This document shows positions 56,275-64,000 of a stretch of DNA of 64,000 bases, piece by piece; position 1 is the first letter of the stretch; each line of letters begins with the position of its first letter. The translations under genes were made by a program, and so were the position numbers. Source of the stretch: Pantoea sp. GD03673 (GTDB taxonomy: Bacteria; Pseudomonadota; Gammaproteobacteria; Enterobacterales; Enterobacteriaceae); assembly GCF_029844725.1 (NCBI RefSeq), contig NZ_JAOCKJ010000001.1, positions 1 through 64,000 of the forward strand. Reading direction: 5' to 3'. The notes under the pieces are model-generated. The model saw nothing but the letters and a program-made list of their open reading frames with translations. It searched no databases and had not been told where the DNA came from.

Positions 56275-56865
56275 TTATTGCGCAGTATGGCTGGAAATCA
56301 ACCGTCCGACGCCATTTTGTAGCGTATCAAACAGCTGAGCCGGCCAGCCGTTTGCACCAAAAGATGGCATGCCTGCCGGGAAACACAGCGCATAGCCCAC
56401 CAGTCCCAGACACAATGCCCGCTCAAGCTGATTGCCTTTCTGGCTGCGGAGAATCGGCAGACGGAAGCGCCAGCGGCAGGGCCACAGCAGCGGTACACCG
56501 GCTGGCGTCAGCATATCGGCCAGAATATGGCTGAGATAGCCCAGCGTCAGACCCTGCAGTACATCTGGCGGTATCGGCGATGACTGCGGCAGGTTAATCT
56601 GAAAAAGCCACAAACCCGCGGCCACCGCCAGTAAACTGTGGGTAAAGCCCCGATGACCAAATGCGCGCGCAATCGGATGAGAAAGCCAGCTCAGTCGCTG
56701 TCCCAGCAGAGATTTGGGATGATCGATATCGGGCAAGAGACAGGTCAGCAGGGCTGAGGGAACAAGATGCCACCAGTCGGCCTGCGCCAGCACGGGTGTC
56801 AGTTCAGCACGTTTGGCAAAAATAGCGCTGGCAATGGCAAAAATGATGTGGCCTTCGCCCGTCAT
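56275..56865 (-). CDS. ydjM: YdjM, LexA-regulon inner-membrane metal-dependent hydrolase family protein
   Basis: About 196 residues from ATG 56865. YdjM/DUF457 family membrane protein: MTGEGHIIFAIASAIFAKRA at the N-terminus, LLPDIDHPKSLLGQRL with the conserved metal-binding Asp/His, and FGHRGFTHSLLAVA. In E. coli it is SOS-induced with unknown substrate; I see no clear LexA box here. The reading frame extends six codons further to 56883. Confidence 0.9.
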   Translation of the reverse strand: MTGEGHIIFAIASAIFAKRAELTPVLAQADWWHLVPSALLTCLLPDIDHPKSLLGQRLSWLSHPIARAFGHRGFTHSLLAVAAGLWLFQINLPQSSPIPPDVLQGLTLGYLSHILADMLTPAGVPLLWPCRWRFRLPILRSQKGNQLERALCLGLVGYALCFPAGMPSFGANGWPAQLFDTLQNGVGRLISSHTAQ

Positions 56866-57004
56866 GAGAGAACCTGGTTGCAAAGAAAACTGTCAATGCA
56901 TCCAGTATAGGGATTTATCCAGTAAATGAGAACATGTGACGCTGTAACGAAGCGTGAATTTTTTAACAGGGCGGACAGTGATTAATCACTGTCCGCCAGG
57001 AAGA

Positions 57005-57766
57005 TTAACGTGCCAGCCAGCCGCCATCTACCGCCAGGGTATAGCCATTAACGTAGTCGGACGCGGAAGAGGCCAGGAAGACCACCGGGCCCATCATGTC
57101 ATCAGGCACACCCCAGCGTCCTGCCGGAATACGGCCCAGAATCTCTTCGCTTCGGGCCTGATCTTTGCGCAACTGTTCGGTGTTATCGGTAGCCATGTAG
57201 CCTGGTGCAATCGCGTTCACATTCACGCCGTGCTTCGCCCACTCGTTCGCCATCAGACGGGTTAAACCCATCACTGCGCTTTTTGACGCGGTATAAGAAG
57301 GCACGCGAATGCCGCCCTGGAACGACAGCATAGACGCGATGTTAATAATCTTGCCGCCGTTACCCTGAGCAATAAACTGCCGCGTCACCTGTTGTGACAG
57401 GAAAAAGACCGTTTTACTGTTGATGTTCATCACATCATCCCAGTCCTGCTCGCTGAAGTTCAGTGCATCTTCGCGACGGATGATCCCGGCGTTGTTGACA
57501 AGGATATCAATTCTGCCCGCGGCTGCGACAGCCTGCTCAACAACCTGCGAGGCAACATCAGAACGCATCAGATCAGCCGACACCGACCAGAAACGGCGGC
57601 CAAGTGCTTCAACTTTACGTTGCGTCTCATCAGGCTCGAAACGGTTGACGCCGACAATGTCGCAGCCAGCCTGAGCCAGTCCCAGAGCCATACCCTGACC
57701 CAGGCCGGTATTACACCCGGTCACCATTGCCACTTTGCCTTTTAAATCAAACGTGTTCAGTACCAT
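57005..57766 (-). CDS. kduD: KduD, 2-dehydro-3-deoxy-D-gluconate 5-dehydrogenase
   Basis: 253 residues, classical SDR: VTGCNTGLGQGMALG, NNAGII, catalytic Ser with YTASK, and the KduD ending YTLAVDGGWLAR. Reduces 2,5-diketo-3-deoxygluconate to KDG in pectin and hexuronate breakdown. Seventeen nt downstream of kduI, which encodes the preceding isomerase step, so one operon. Confidence 0.95.
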   Translation of the reverse strand: MVLNTFDLKGKVAMVTGCNTGLGQGMALGLAQAGCDIVGVNRFEPDETQRKVEALGRRFWSVSADLMRSDVASQVVEQAVAAAGRIDILVNNAGIIRREDALNFSEQDWDDVMNINSKTVFFLSQQVTRQFIAQGNGGKIINIASMLSFQGGIRVPSYTASKSAVMGLTRLMANEWAKHGVNVNAIAPGYMATDNTEQLRKDQARSEEILGRIPAGRWGVPDDMMGPVVFLASSASDYVNGYTLAVDGGWLAR

Positions 57767-57783
57767 TTATGCTTCTCCTCTGC

Positions 57784-58620
57784 TTAACGCAGTTCGCTGA
57801 TTTTGACGTGGTCCATGTCATCAAAGACCTGATTCTCACCCACCATGCCCCAGATAAAGGTGTAACGCTGGGTGCCGACACCGGCATGAATTGACCAGCT
57901 GGGTGAGATGACCGCCTGCTCGTTATGTACCAGCAGATGGCGGGTTTGCTGGGGTTCTCCCATCATGTGGAAAACCGCGCTTTCTTCGCTCATGTCGAAG
58001 TAGAAATAGACTTCCATGCGCCGTTCATGGGTGTGGCAGGGCATGGTGTTCCACAGGCTGCCTTCCTCCAGTCTGGTTAAGCCCATGGTGAGCTGGCAGG
58101 TGGGCAGGACATCCGGCACGATGAATTTGTTGATGGTGCGACGATTGGCGGTAGCGGCATCGCCCAGGGTGGTGGTTGCTGCTTCCTGCAGCGTGATCTT
58201 CTTATCCGGGAAGGTGCTGTGTGCCGGTGCGCTGTTGTAATAGAATTTGGCGGGCTGGGCCGGATTCAGGCTGCGGAACAGCAGATTGCGTGCGCCTTTG
58301 CCAATGTACAGCGCTTCTTCATGACCTATTTCCCACGCTTTACCGTCGACCTCTACCAGGCCCGGACCGCCAATATTGATCATGCCCAGCTCGCGGCGTT
58401 CAAGAAAGTAACTGACACCCAGCTGTTTTCCCATCTCATCGCCGATGGTGACGGGCTTATTAACCGGCATGACGCCGCCAATAATAATGCGGTCGATGTG
58501 GCTGTAGGTCAGGGTGTAATTGTCAGCGGAAAATATCGTTTCAATCAGAAACTCGCGGCGCAGCGCGTCAGTGTCGAGTTGTTTAGTGTGATCGCTATGA
58601 ATGCTTTGACGAACGTCCAT
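57784..58620 (-). CDS. kduI: KduI, 5-dehydro-4-deoxy-D-glucuronate isomerase
   Basis: 278 residues, cupin-fold zinc isomerase; same length as E. coli Kdu[22 protein letters not shown] at the start (read as [15 protein letters not shown]) and Zn-binding [15 protein letters not shown]. Converts the product of unsaturated galacturonides towards KDG. A KdgR-type box lies about 90-110 nt upstream, so the pair probably responds to KDG. Confidence 0.96.
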   Translation of the reverse strand: MDVRQSIHSDHTKQLDTDALRREFLIETIFSADNYTLTYSHIDRIIIGGVMPVNKPVTIGDEMGKQLGVSYFLERRELGMINIGGPGLVEVDGKAWEIGHEEALYIGKGARNLLFRSLNPAQPAKFYYNSAPAHSTFPDKKITLQEAATTTLGDAATANRRTINKFIVPDVLPTCQLTMGLTRLEEGSLWNTMPCHTHERRMEVYFYFDMSEESAVFHMMGEPQQTRHLLVHNEQAVISPSWSIHAGVGTQRYTFIWGMVGENQVFDDMDHVKISELR

Positions 58621-58708
58621 CTCAGGCCTCTCTGCAGGTCAGGTTATTCATGCCCCGAATGGGGACGCTTCGGGCATCTTAGGCAGAGCGGGATGGGAAT
58701 TCAATAAA

Positions 58709-58727
58709 AATGAAACGTTGTTTTATT
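58709..58727. promoter_or_regulatory. KdgR-like operator of kduID
   Basis: AATGAAACGTTGTTTTATT, an 8-3-8 palindrome with one mismatch, of the AATGAAAC/GTTTCATT type bound by the pectin regulator KdgR. Lies 89 nt before kduI. Confidence 0.72.
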
Positions 58728-58763
58728 TTTTGAGGGGTAGATCAACTGGCAGATGTCACGGGC

Positions 58764-58789
58764 AAAAAAAAGCCCGCTGTGCGCGGGCT
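58764..58789 (-). terminator. terminator of hxpB
   Basis: On the minus strand AGCCCGC/GCGGGCT (58783-58789 with 58771-58777), 5-nt loop, followed by eight T (A-run 58764-58771 on plus). Confidence 0.9.
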
Positions 58790-58794
58790 GTTTA

Positions 58795-59463
58795 TCATCC
58801 CTGCAGATGCTGCAGGTTAAGCTGTGTCAGATCGTCCAGCCGGACATCCGCCAGCGCCCAGCGCGGGTCGTCACGATGTTCAGGGGCGGGTACCACAATC
58901 GACCGCATACGGGCGGCTTTGGTTGCGATCATGCCATTAAACGAGTCTTCCAGCGTGACGCAGTTAAGGGGATCGATCGCCAGGCCATTGGCGGCGTTAA
59001 GGTAGACCTGTGGATGGGGTTTGCTGTAGGGCAGTGCTTCTGCTGAAGCCAGCACATCAAAATAGTGGCGCAGGTTGAAGATCTCCAGCACCTGTTCCAG
59101 CATCATCAGCGGCGAGGCGGAGGCCAGGCCGATTTTCAGCCCCTGCTCCCGGCAGAGTTGCAGCGCGGTTTCCACGCCAGGCAACAGGGGACGCGTCTGA
59201 TCCACCAGCGTCATGGCGCGCGCAATGATCCGCTCCGTGACCACCTGCTGCGAGGGACCCTGCCACGGCATCGTTTCGTACCACATCCGCACCGTCTGAT
59301 CGATGCGTAAACCCAGCGTGTCGGGCATTTCACTGCGACGTGACAGGTCAACATCCAGCGTTGAAAAGATATCCAGCTCAGCCTGATCCCACAGTGGTTC
59401 TGAGTCGATCAGTAAGCCATCCATATCAAACAGGGCAGCAAGGACAGGGCGGTGCCAGGTCAT
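58795..59463 (-). CDS. hxpB: HxpB (YniC), hexitol/2-deoxyglucose-6-phosphate phosphatase
   Basis: 222 residues from ATG 59463 (AAGGAG 7 nt upstream). HAD superfamily: FDMDGLLIDSE nucleophile motif, LASASP motif II, YSKPHPQVY Lys and TLEDSFNGMIA Asp motif. E. coli HxpB (222) dephosphorylates 2-deoxyglucose-6-P and other hexitol phosphates and lies beside yniB/yniA. The frame remains open to 59541 but the SD decides the start. Confidence 0.94.
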   Translation of the reverse strand: MTWHRPVLAALFDMDGLLIDSEPLWDQAELDIFSTLDVDLSRRSEMPDTLGLRIDQTVRMWYETMPWQGPSQQVVTERIIARAMTLVDQTRPLLPGVETALQLCREQGLKIGLASASPLMMLEQVLEIFNLRHYFDVLASAEALPYSKPHPQVYLNAANGLAIDPLNCVTLEDSFNGMIATKAARMRSIVVPAPEHRDDPRWALADVRLDDLTQLNLQHLQG

Positions 59464-59612
59464 CAGCGGTCTCCTTATAATTAAAGTCGGCTTTACCATA
59501 ACATCATTCGCCGCTGACGCACGTTTCACGCGGCTGGCCACGCTTTATTTGGGAAATTTCTTCATTGGCAGGTAGACTTACGGCAAATCGGATTTCGGGT
59601 TCAGGAGATATT

Positions 59613-60149
59613 ATGACCTATCAACAGGCTGGCCGCATCGCCATCCTTAAGCGAGTGGCAGGCTGGGTGCTCTTTCTGGTTGCGCTGCTGTCGACCATTA
59701 TTTCTGTGCTGAGCTTTATGTTTAAGCACAGTGAAAAGCAGCCGGGCATCGACGCGGTTATGCTTGATTTCGTTCATGTCATCGTCGATATGCTGCGTTT
59801 TAACACGCCGTTCCTGAACGTTTTCTGGCATAACTCACCCGTACCGGAATTTAATGGTCAGATGAACCTGGGGTTCTGGCTAATCTATATCCTGATTTTT
59901 GTCGGGCTGGCGCTGGAGTCGTCAGGCGCACGGATGGGACGCCAGGCGCGTCACGTCAAAGAGGGCATTGAGGATCAGATGATTCTGGAGCAGGCAAAGG
60001 GCAGTGAAGGACGCAGCCGTCAGCAACTGGAAGAGAAGGTGCGCGTACCTCGCCACACCATCTTTCTGCAAATCTTTCCGCTCTACATCCTGCCGGTCGT
60101 GATTGCGATAGCCGGGTATTTTGTCTTGTCGCTGCTCGGCTTTCTCTGA
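59613..60149 (+). CDS. yniB: YniB, inner-membrane protein
   Basis: 178 residues, same length as E. coli YniB. About three to four membrane helices (AGWVLFLVALLSTIISVLSF, LGFWLIYILIFVGLALE, IFPLYILPVVIAIAGYFVLS) with a cytoplasmic charged segment between the last two. Function unknown. SD CAGGAGA before ATG 59613. Divergent from hxpB, convergent with yniA. Confidence 0.94.
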   Translation: MTYQQAGRIAILKRVAGWVLFLVALLSTIISVLSFMFKHSEKQPGIDAVMLDFVHVIVDMLRFNTPFLNVFWHNSPVPEFNGQMNLGFWLIYILIFVGLALESSGARMGRQARHVKEGIEDQMILEQAKGSEGRSRQQLEEKVRVPRHTIFLQIFPLYILPVVIAIAGYFVLSLLGFL

Positions 60150-60158
60150 CCGTGAACG

Positions 60159-60183
60159 CCGTCAGGCCGGTCTGGCCTGACGG
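60159..60183. terminator. hairpin between convergent yniB and yniA
   Basis: Perfect 10-bp stem CCGTCAGGCC (60159-60168) / GGCCTGACGG (60174-60183), 5-nt loop, overlapping the last codons of yniA. No T-run. Confidence 0.6.
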
Positions 60184-61055
60184 GCACCGAGCGCATCCTC
60201 ATCCAGCAACTGACCAATGGCAAACTGTGCATCGCCGGGCCAGTGCCCGCCAAAAACGTTAGCCCGGTTCAGCAGATAGTAGAGCTGGTAGACCGGCAGA
60301 CGCTGCGAAAAACCGTCCGGTAATGGCCACACAGCCTGGTAGCCGTCGTAGATCTGGCGCGGCAGGTCAGGGTACCAGCTCAGCATGGCTAAGTCGCACT
60401 CGCGGTCGCCCCAGTAGCAGGCGGGATCGAACAGCCAGGGCCCCCCGCCACTGCTGGCGCAGTTAGCGGGCCAGAGATCGCCATGCAGCAGTGACGGCTG
60501 CGGATGATGTGACGCAAGCACCCGCTGTACGGAGGCGATAATCAGCTCAGTATCCCCGTACTGAATCCCCTTTTCCGCCGCCAGCTGCAGCTGCCAGCCG
60601 ATGCGCTGCTCGGCAAAAAAGACCGACCAGCGTCGCAGCCAGCTGTTAGGCTGGGGCGTGGTGGTAATGTTGTTGTCAAAATCAAGGCCAAACTGCGTCT
60701 GTTCGCTCCACTGGTGCAGGTGCGCCAGTTGCTGACCCAGCTGATATGCACTCTGCTCATCAAGCGGCTGTGGCCTGATGTACTCCAGTAACAGAAAGCT
60801 CTCCTCACGATGGTGACCCACACCATACACTTTTGGCACACGAACCGTGCCGGTGCGCGCCAGCAAGGCCAGCTGATCGGCTTCCCATGTAAAAAGCGAC
60901 AGCATCTCGCGGCTGTTGCTTTTGACAAAGACATCGTGATCACCGTAGCGAATATGCCAGGTGGGATGGATATCGCCACCCGCAAGGGCGTGACGTTGCG
61001 TGATTTCGGCGTTACCTAACTGCTCGCTTAACAGACGACTAATGGCTGACCACAT
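60162..61055 (-). CDS. yniA: YniA, fructosamine-kinase family protein
   Basis: 297 residues, FN3K/APH fold kinase. HGDLWPANC holds the catalytic Asp and LFDPACYWGDRECDLAM the metal-binding Asp, with FVKSNS near the ATP-binding Lys. Related eukaryotic enzymes phosphorylate protein-bound fructosamines; the E. coli role is only tentatively deglycation. SD GAGGAT before ATG 61055. Upstream gene ghoS-like is 78 nt away on the same strand. Confidence 0.93.
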   Translation of the reverse strand: MWSAISRLLSEQLGNAEITQRHALAGGDIHPTWHIRYGDHDVFVKSNSREMLSLFTWEADQLALLARTGTVRVPKVYGVGHHREESFLLLEYIRPQPLDEQSAYQLGQQLAHLHQWSEQTQFGLDFDNNITTTPQPNSWLRRWSVFFAEQRIGWQLQLAAEKGIQYGDTELIIASVQRVLASHHPQPSLLHGDLWPANCASSGGGPWLFDPACYWGDRECDLAMLSWYPDLPRQIYDGYQAVWPLPDGFSQRLPVYQLYYLLNRANVFGGHWPGDAQFAIGQLLDEDALGARQARPA

Positions 61056-61133
61056 AGGGCTATCCTCGTTATTCGCTGCGTAAGTCCGATGCTGATGCCT
61101 GAATATTCACCAAATCCAGCGTGATTGCACCTT

Positions 61134-61454
61134 TTATTCTGGCGCTGGGGTGGCGGGGCGATGACTGGCGGTGTCCCGCAGATATTCTTCGAAGGTCATG
61201 ACCGTCACATCAGGCTTCTGACCCAGTGCATTTTCACCGGCTGCGGTAACCTGCTGTCGCAGATCGTCAGCGTCCAGCGTGCTGACAATGCCATAACTGT
61301 TCGTGCCCAGTTCATGGGGATGGCCGTTTTCATCCGCCAGCGTGGTGGTAAAACCTGCGGCGGTCATTGCGCTGGTTAGCTCCAGGATGTCACTTAATCC
61401 CGACTCCTGATAATGAAAGGTCACGATATAGCGGGTTAAGTCAGTGTTGCTCAT
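61134..61454 (-). CDS. GhoS-like protein (antitoxin of type V TA systems) without GhoT
   Basis: 106 residues. Resembles E. coli GhoS along its length: RYIVTFHY against TYVVSFDY, ADENGHPHELGTNSYGI against ADEYGIPRQLNENSFAI, and VTVMTFEEYLR against LNIMTVDDYFR. GhoS is a Cas2-like endoribonuclease that cleaves the mRNA of the membrane toxin GhoT. No GhoT-like gene (about 57 hydrophobic residues) is visible downstream, where yniA starts after 78 nt, or in the 350 bp upstream. SD GGAGGT before ATG 61454. Similarity from memory, moderate to good. Confidence 0.75.
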   Translation of the reverse strand: MSNTDLTRYIVTFHYQESGLSDILELTSAMTAAGFTTTLADENGHPHELGTNSYGIVSTLDADDLRQQVTAAGENALGQKPDVTVMTFEEYLRDTASHRPATPAPE

Positions 61455-61804
61455 TGGGCACCTCCGGGAAAGAGAAACTGAACTGAGCGTAGACCATGGT
61501 GAAAATTCAGGCGAATTATGAAGGAGATGCTGGATGTCTGTCGTGACGCATAGCGTAAATCAGTGTCAGGGGCCTTGCCCGTGATGTAAAAATCTTCTGT
61601 CGTAACGGCTGGCTTTTCAGTCGGGCAGCACTATAATGCGCGACGTTAATAAGATGAGTCCCAATTAACATGGGTTGTCAGGGTGATTCCAGGCATTTTG
61701 TGTAAGTTAATAATTTTTTACAAAACTTACCGTAAATTGCGTTGAACGCCGGGCAAAACGCTTCAGACTCTCTGTTTTTTAAACTGTCGCACGGATCACA
61801 TTTA
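61455..61804. promoter_or_regulatory. promoter region of ydiY with a short upstream reading frame
   Basis: 350 bp without a large gene. A 16-codon frame MSVVTHSVNQCQGPCP starts at 61534 behind a strong AAGGAG. A consensus -10 TATAAT lies at 61632-61637, giving a ydiY leader of about 160 nt. GTAAGTT-N15-AACTTAC near 61702-61730 is an inverted repeat close to the gene. The short frame lies before that promoter, so it would need its own. Confidence 0.45.
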
Positions 61805-62566
61805 ATGAAAGCCTATAACAAGCTGTCTGCTGTTCTTCTGCTCTCCGCCGGAGCATTTTGCCACCAGGCACTGGCCGATAACGCCGTATTCACCTCAATG
61901 GATGACCCTTCCACGGCGAAAAAGCCCTTTGAAGGTTCTGCTGCTGCGGGATACCTGGCGCAAACCGGTAACACCACCAGTTCATCACTGACTGCGCAGA
62001 CCAACATGACCTGGTATCAGTCATCTATGGCATACAGCTTGTGGGGTAACGCAGCGAACACCTCCTCAAACGATGAACGCTCTTCTGAGACTTACAACAT
62101 CGGCGGTCGTTCACGTTACAACGTCAGCAACTATGACTACCTGTTTGGTCAGGCGAGCTGGTTAAGCGATCGTTTCAATGGTTACGATTCGCGTGACGTC
62201 CTGACTGCCGGTTACGGTCGTCAGATTCTGAACGGGCCGGTGCATTCACTGCGTGCGGAATTCGGTCCGGGTGTGCGCTATGACGATTTCCACGATGGCG
62301 GCCACGAAACCAAAGCGCTGGGCTATGGCGCGGTCAGCTATCAGTGGCAGCTCACTGACACCACCAAATTTGTTCAGGGTGTTTCTGTGCTGAGCAGCTT
62401 CGGTGAAGATACCACCGTGAACTCCGAAACCGGTCTGCAGGTGGCAATTAACAGCCACTTCGCGCTGAAACTGGCTTACAACGTCACCTGGAATAACAAT
62501 CCGCCTGCCTCTGCGCCGGATCGTACCGATACCAAAACCTCGGTCATGCTCTCTTACGCGATGTAA
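61805..62566 (+). CDS. ydiY: YdiY, DUF481 outer-membrane protein
   Basis: 253 residues (E. coli 252). Signal peptide MKAYNKLSAVLLLSAGAFCHQALA followed by a DUF481 beta-barrel with alternating hydrophobic strands (AAGYLAQTGNTTSSSLTAQTNMTW as GYLAQTGNTTSSS, YGRQILNGPVHSLRAEFGPGVRYDD) and a final MLSYAM. In E. coli it is induced by acid; function unknown. Start ATG 61805; the frame is open to 61742 without a signal peptide. Confidence 0.94.
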   Translation: MKAYNKLSAVLLLSAGAFCHQALADNAVFTSMDDPSTAKKPFEGSAAAGYLAQTGNTTSSSLTAQTNMTWYQSSMAYSLWGNAANTSSNDERSSETYNIGGRSRYNVSNYDYLFGQASWLSDRFNGYDSRDVLTAGYGRQILNGPVHSLRAEFGPGVRYDDFHDGGHETKALGYGAVSYQWQLTDTTKFVQGVSVLSSFGEDTTVNSETGLQVAINSHFALKLAYNVTWNNNPPASAPDRTDTKTSVMLSYAM

Positions 62567-62592
62567 GCGCATTTTAACCTGTGGTCTGCCCG

Positions 62593-62624
62593 GCGGCCTG
62601 ACATCAGTCAGGCCGCTTTTTTTT
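62593..62624 (+). terminator. terminator of ydiY
   Basis: Perfect 9-bp stem GCGGCCTGA (62593-62601) / TCAGGCCGC (62608-62616), 6-nt loop, eight T. Confidence 0.93.
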
Positions 62625-62689
62625 GATCTCTCCATGGCTTAGCGAAAAGGGGATGGTTTTTCTCCACCAGGAAAACTGCTATCATCTGC

Positions 62690-62811
62690 CCCGCACGGCA
62701 ATCCTGGCGGCATTCCGACAATGTGGGTCTGATGTTACGCCAGGTCACCCATTTTACATGACGTTGCATGTAGGCTTTCGTGTGGCCTACCACTGCAAAT
62801 AAGGATTAGAA
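62690..62811 (+). promoter_or_regulatory. thrS leader/translational operator
   Basis: The leader before thrS. In E. coli ThrRS binds tRNA-Thr-like hairpins here and blocks its own translation. The segment ACGTTGCATGTAGGCT (62761-62776) has the CGT triplet that would form the anticodon-like loop, and hairpin-capable GTAGGC ... GCCTAC flanks (62770-62775 and 62785-62790) lie near it. SD AAGGA before ATG 62812. Operator function by analogy. Confidence 0.6.
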
Positions 62812-64000
62812 ATGCCTGTAATTACGCTTCCTGATGGCAGCCAGCGCGTGTTTGACCGCCCTGTCAGTGTGATGGATATTGCGCTGGACATCGGTCCGGG
62901 TCTGGCGAAAGCCTGTATCGCTGGCCGTGTTAACGGTGAACTGGTTGATGCGGTTGATCCCATCACCGAAGACGCCGCCGTGGCGATTATCACAGCTAAA
63001 GATGAAGCCGGTCTGGAAATCATCCGTCACTCCTGTGCGCACCTGTTAGGGCACGCCATTAAGCAGCTGTGGCCGGATACCAGAATGGCGATTGGCCCGG
63101 TCATTGATAACGGCTTCTATTATGATGTCGATATCGATCGTACCCTGACCCAGGAAGATATCGACCTGCTGGAAAAACGCATGCATCAGCTGGCTGAGAC
63201 CAACTACGATGTGGTGAAGAAAAAAGTCAGCTGGCAGGAAGCTCGCGACGTCTTTGCGGCGCGCGGCGAAATTTACAAAACCACCATTCTTGATGAAAAC
63301 ATCAGCCATGACGATAAGCCTGGCCTGTATCATCACGAAGAATATGTCGACATGTGCCGTGGTCCGCACGTGCCGAACATGCGGTTCTGCCATCATTTTA
63401 AACTGCAGAAAATCTCCGGTGCCTACTGGCGCGGCGACAGCAACAACAAAATGCTGCAGCGTATTTATGGCACCGCATGGGCAGACAAAAAGCAGCTGGC
63501 GGCCTATCTGCAGCGTCTGGAAGAGGCGGCGAAGCGTGACCATCGTAAGATTGGTAAGCAGCTGGATCTCTACCACATGCAGGAAGAAGCACCGGGTATG
63601 GTCTTCTGGCATAATGACGGCTGGACCATCTTCCGCGAGCTGGAAGTGTTTGTCCGCAGCAAGTTAAAAGAGTACCAGTACCAGGAAGTTAAAGGTCCGT
63701 TCATGATGGACCGTGTCCTGTGGGAAAAAACCGGGCACTGGGAAAACTACAAAGAAGCGATGTTCACTACCTCCTCTGAGAACCGTGAATACTGCATCAA
63801 ACCGATGAACTGCCCTGGACATGTTCAGATCTTCAATCAGGGTCTGAAATCCTACCGTGACCTGCCACTGCGTATGGCCGAGTTCGGCAGCTGTCACCGT
63901 AATGAGCCATCAGGCGCACTGCACGGTCTGATGCGCGTTCGTGGCTTTACTCAGGATGATGCACACGTCTTCTGTACTGAAGAGCAGGTGCGTGACGAAG
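62812..64000 (+). CDS. thrS: ThrS, threonyl-tRNA synthetase (5' part, runs off window)
   Basis: The first 396 codons of a gene of about 642. N-terminal TGS domain ([19 protein letters not shown], residues 1 to about 61). Then the editing domain with [11 protein letters not shown] (His-x3-His) and CxxxH-type CRGPHV. The start of the class II catalytic core follows with NCPGHVQIF (zinc Cys) and [20 protein letters not shown] (read as CHRNEPSG and LMRVRGF). Attaches Thr to tRNA-Thr and edits Ser. ATG 62812 has AAGGATTAGAA upstream. In E. coli infC-rpmI-rplT follow. Confidence 0.98.
   Translation, partial: MPVITLPDGSQRVFDRPVSVMDIALDIGPGLAKACIAGRVNGELVDAVDPITEDAAVAIITAKDEAGLEIIRHSCAHLLGHAIKQLWPDTRMAIGPVIDNGFYYDVDIDRTLTQEDIDLLEKRMHQLAETNYDVVKKKVSWQEARDVFAARGEIYKTTILDENISHDDKPGLYHHEEYVDMCRGPHVPNMRFCHHFKLQKISGAYWRGDSNNKMLQRIYGTAWADKKQLAAYLQRLEEAAKRDHRKIGKQLDLYHMQEEAPGMVFWHNDGWTIFRELEVFVRSKLKEYQYQEVKGPFMMDRVLWEKTGHWENYKEAMFTTSSENREYCIKPMNCPGHVQIFNQGLKSYRDLPLRMAEFGSCHRNEPSGALHGLMRVRGFTQDDAHVFCTEEQVRDE

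Noticed and set aside
61721..61735. CpxR box before ydiY
   Set aside because: TTTAC followed by TTACC is one base off the required spacing.

Overview
The window reads as a chromosomal segment of a gammaproteobacterium of the order Enterobacterales, most likely Erwiniaceae and probably Pantoea. This rests on gene order and protein resemblance judged by eye; no search was run. The backbone follows two Escherichia coli neighbourhoods. The first is chaA-chaB-chaC ... ychO. The second is astCADBE-spy-cho-nadE-osmE-tcyP-ydjM-hxpB(yniC)-yniB-yniA-ydiY-thrS. The window ends inside thrS.

Region by region: (1) 1-2.7 kb, the cha genes. (2) 2.7-11.7 kb, an eight-gene minus-strand operon made only of the envelope and phospho-signalling parts of a type VI secretion system (T6SS): SH3-like lipoprotein, TssL with an OmpA domain, a TssM of only 704 residues, TagF, FHA protein TagH, PP2C phosphatase PppA, an exported protein of unknown function and a transmembrane Ser/Thr kinase. 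No sheath, tube, spike, baseplate, ClpV or TssJ gene is present. This is the strongest candidate for an unusual system. (3) 12.2-24.2 kb, a nitrate/nitrite assimilation locus nasR-nasFED-nas(C+B+nirD fused)-nasA-cobA. It has two sigma54-type promoters, a pair of NtrC-like sites and an antitermination leader. (4) 24.1-24.6 kb, a nest of repeats that runs into the 3' end of cobA. (5) 24.7-32 kb, a DeoR-family regulator divergent from an ABC sugar/polyol import operon with two short-chain dehydrogenases and a DUF2291 lipoprotein. Blocks 2, 3 and 5 all sit between chaC and ychO.

(6) 32.1-40.4 kb, surface and signalling genes: inverse-autotransporter YchO, a soluble PAS-PAS-MCP protein like BdlA with a FliA-type promoter, an AriR/YmgB-like small protein, an OhrR-type MarR regulator, a transmembrane chemoreceptor coupled to an unknown 103-residue protein, and a GGDEF-EAL protein. 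(7) 40.5-41.5 kb, a general porin, followed by a 0.9 kb regulatory intergenic region. (8) 42.5-48.5 kb, the arginine succinyltransferase operon astCADBE behind a sigma54 promoter. (9) 48.8-64 kb, mostly housekeeping genes: spy, SOS-regulated cho, yddG, nadE, a Bcr/CflA exporter, osmE, tcyP, ydjM, kduDI with a KdgR-like box, hxpB, yniB, yniA, an orphan GhoS-like protein, ydiY, and thrS with its leader.

A common theme is nitrogen: the nas and ast operons both carry sigma54 promoters of the GG-N10-GC type, so both probably respond to NtrC. I found no rRNA, tRNA, CRISPR array, transposase gene or integrase gene in the window.
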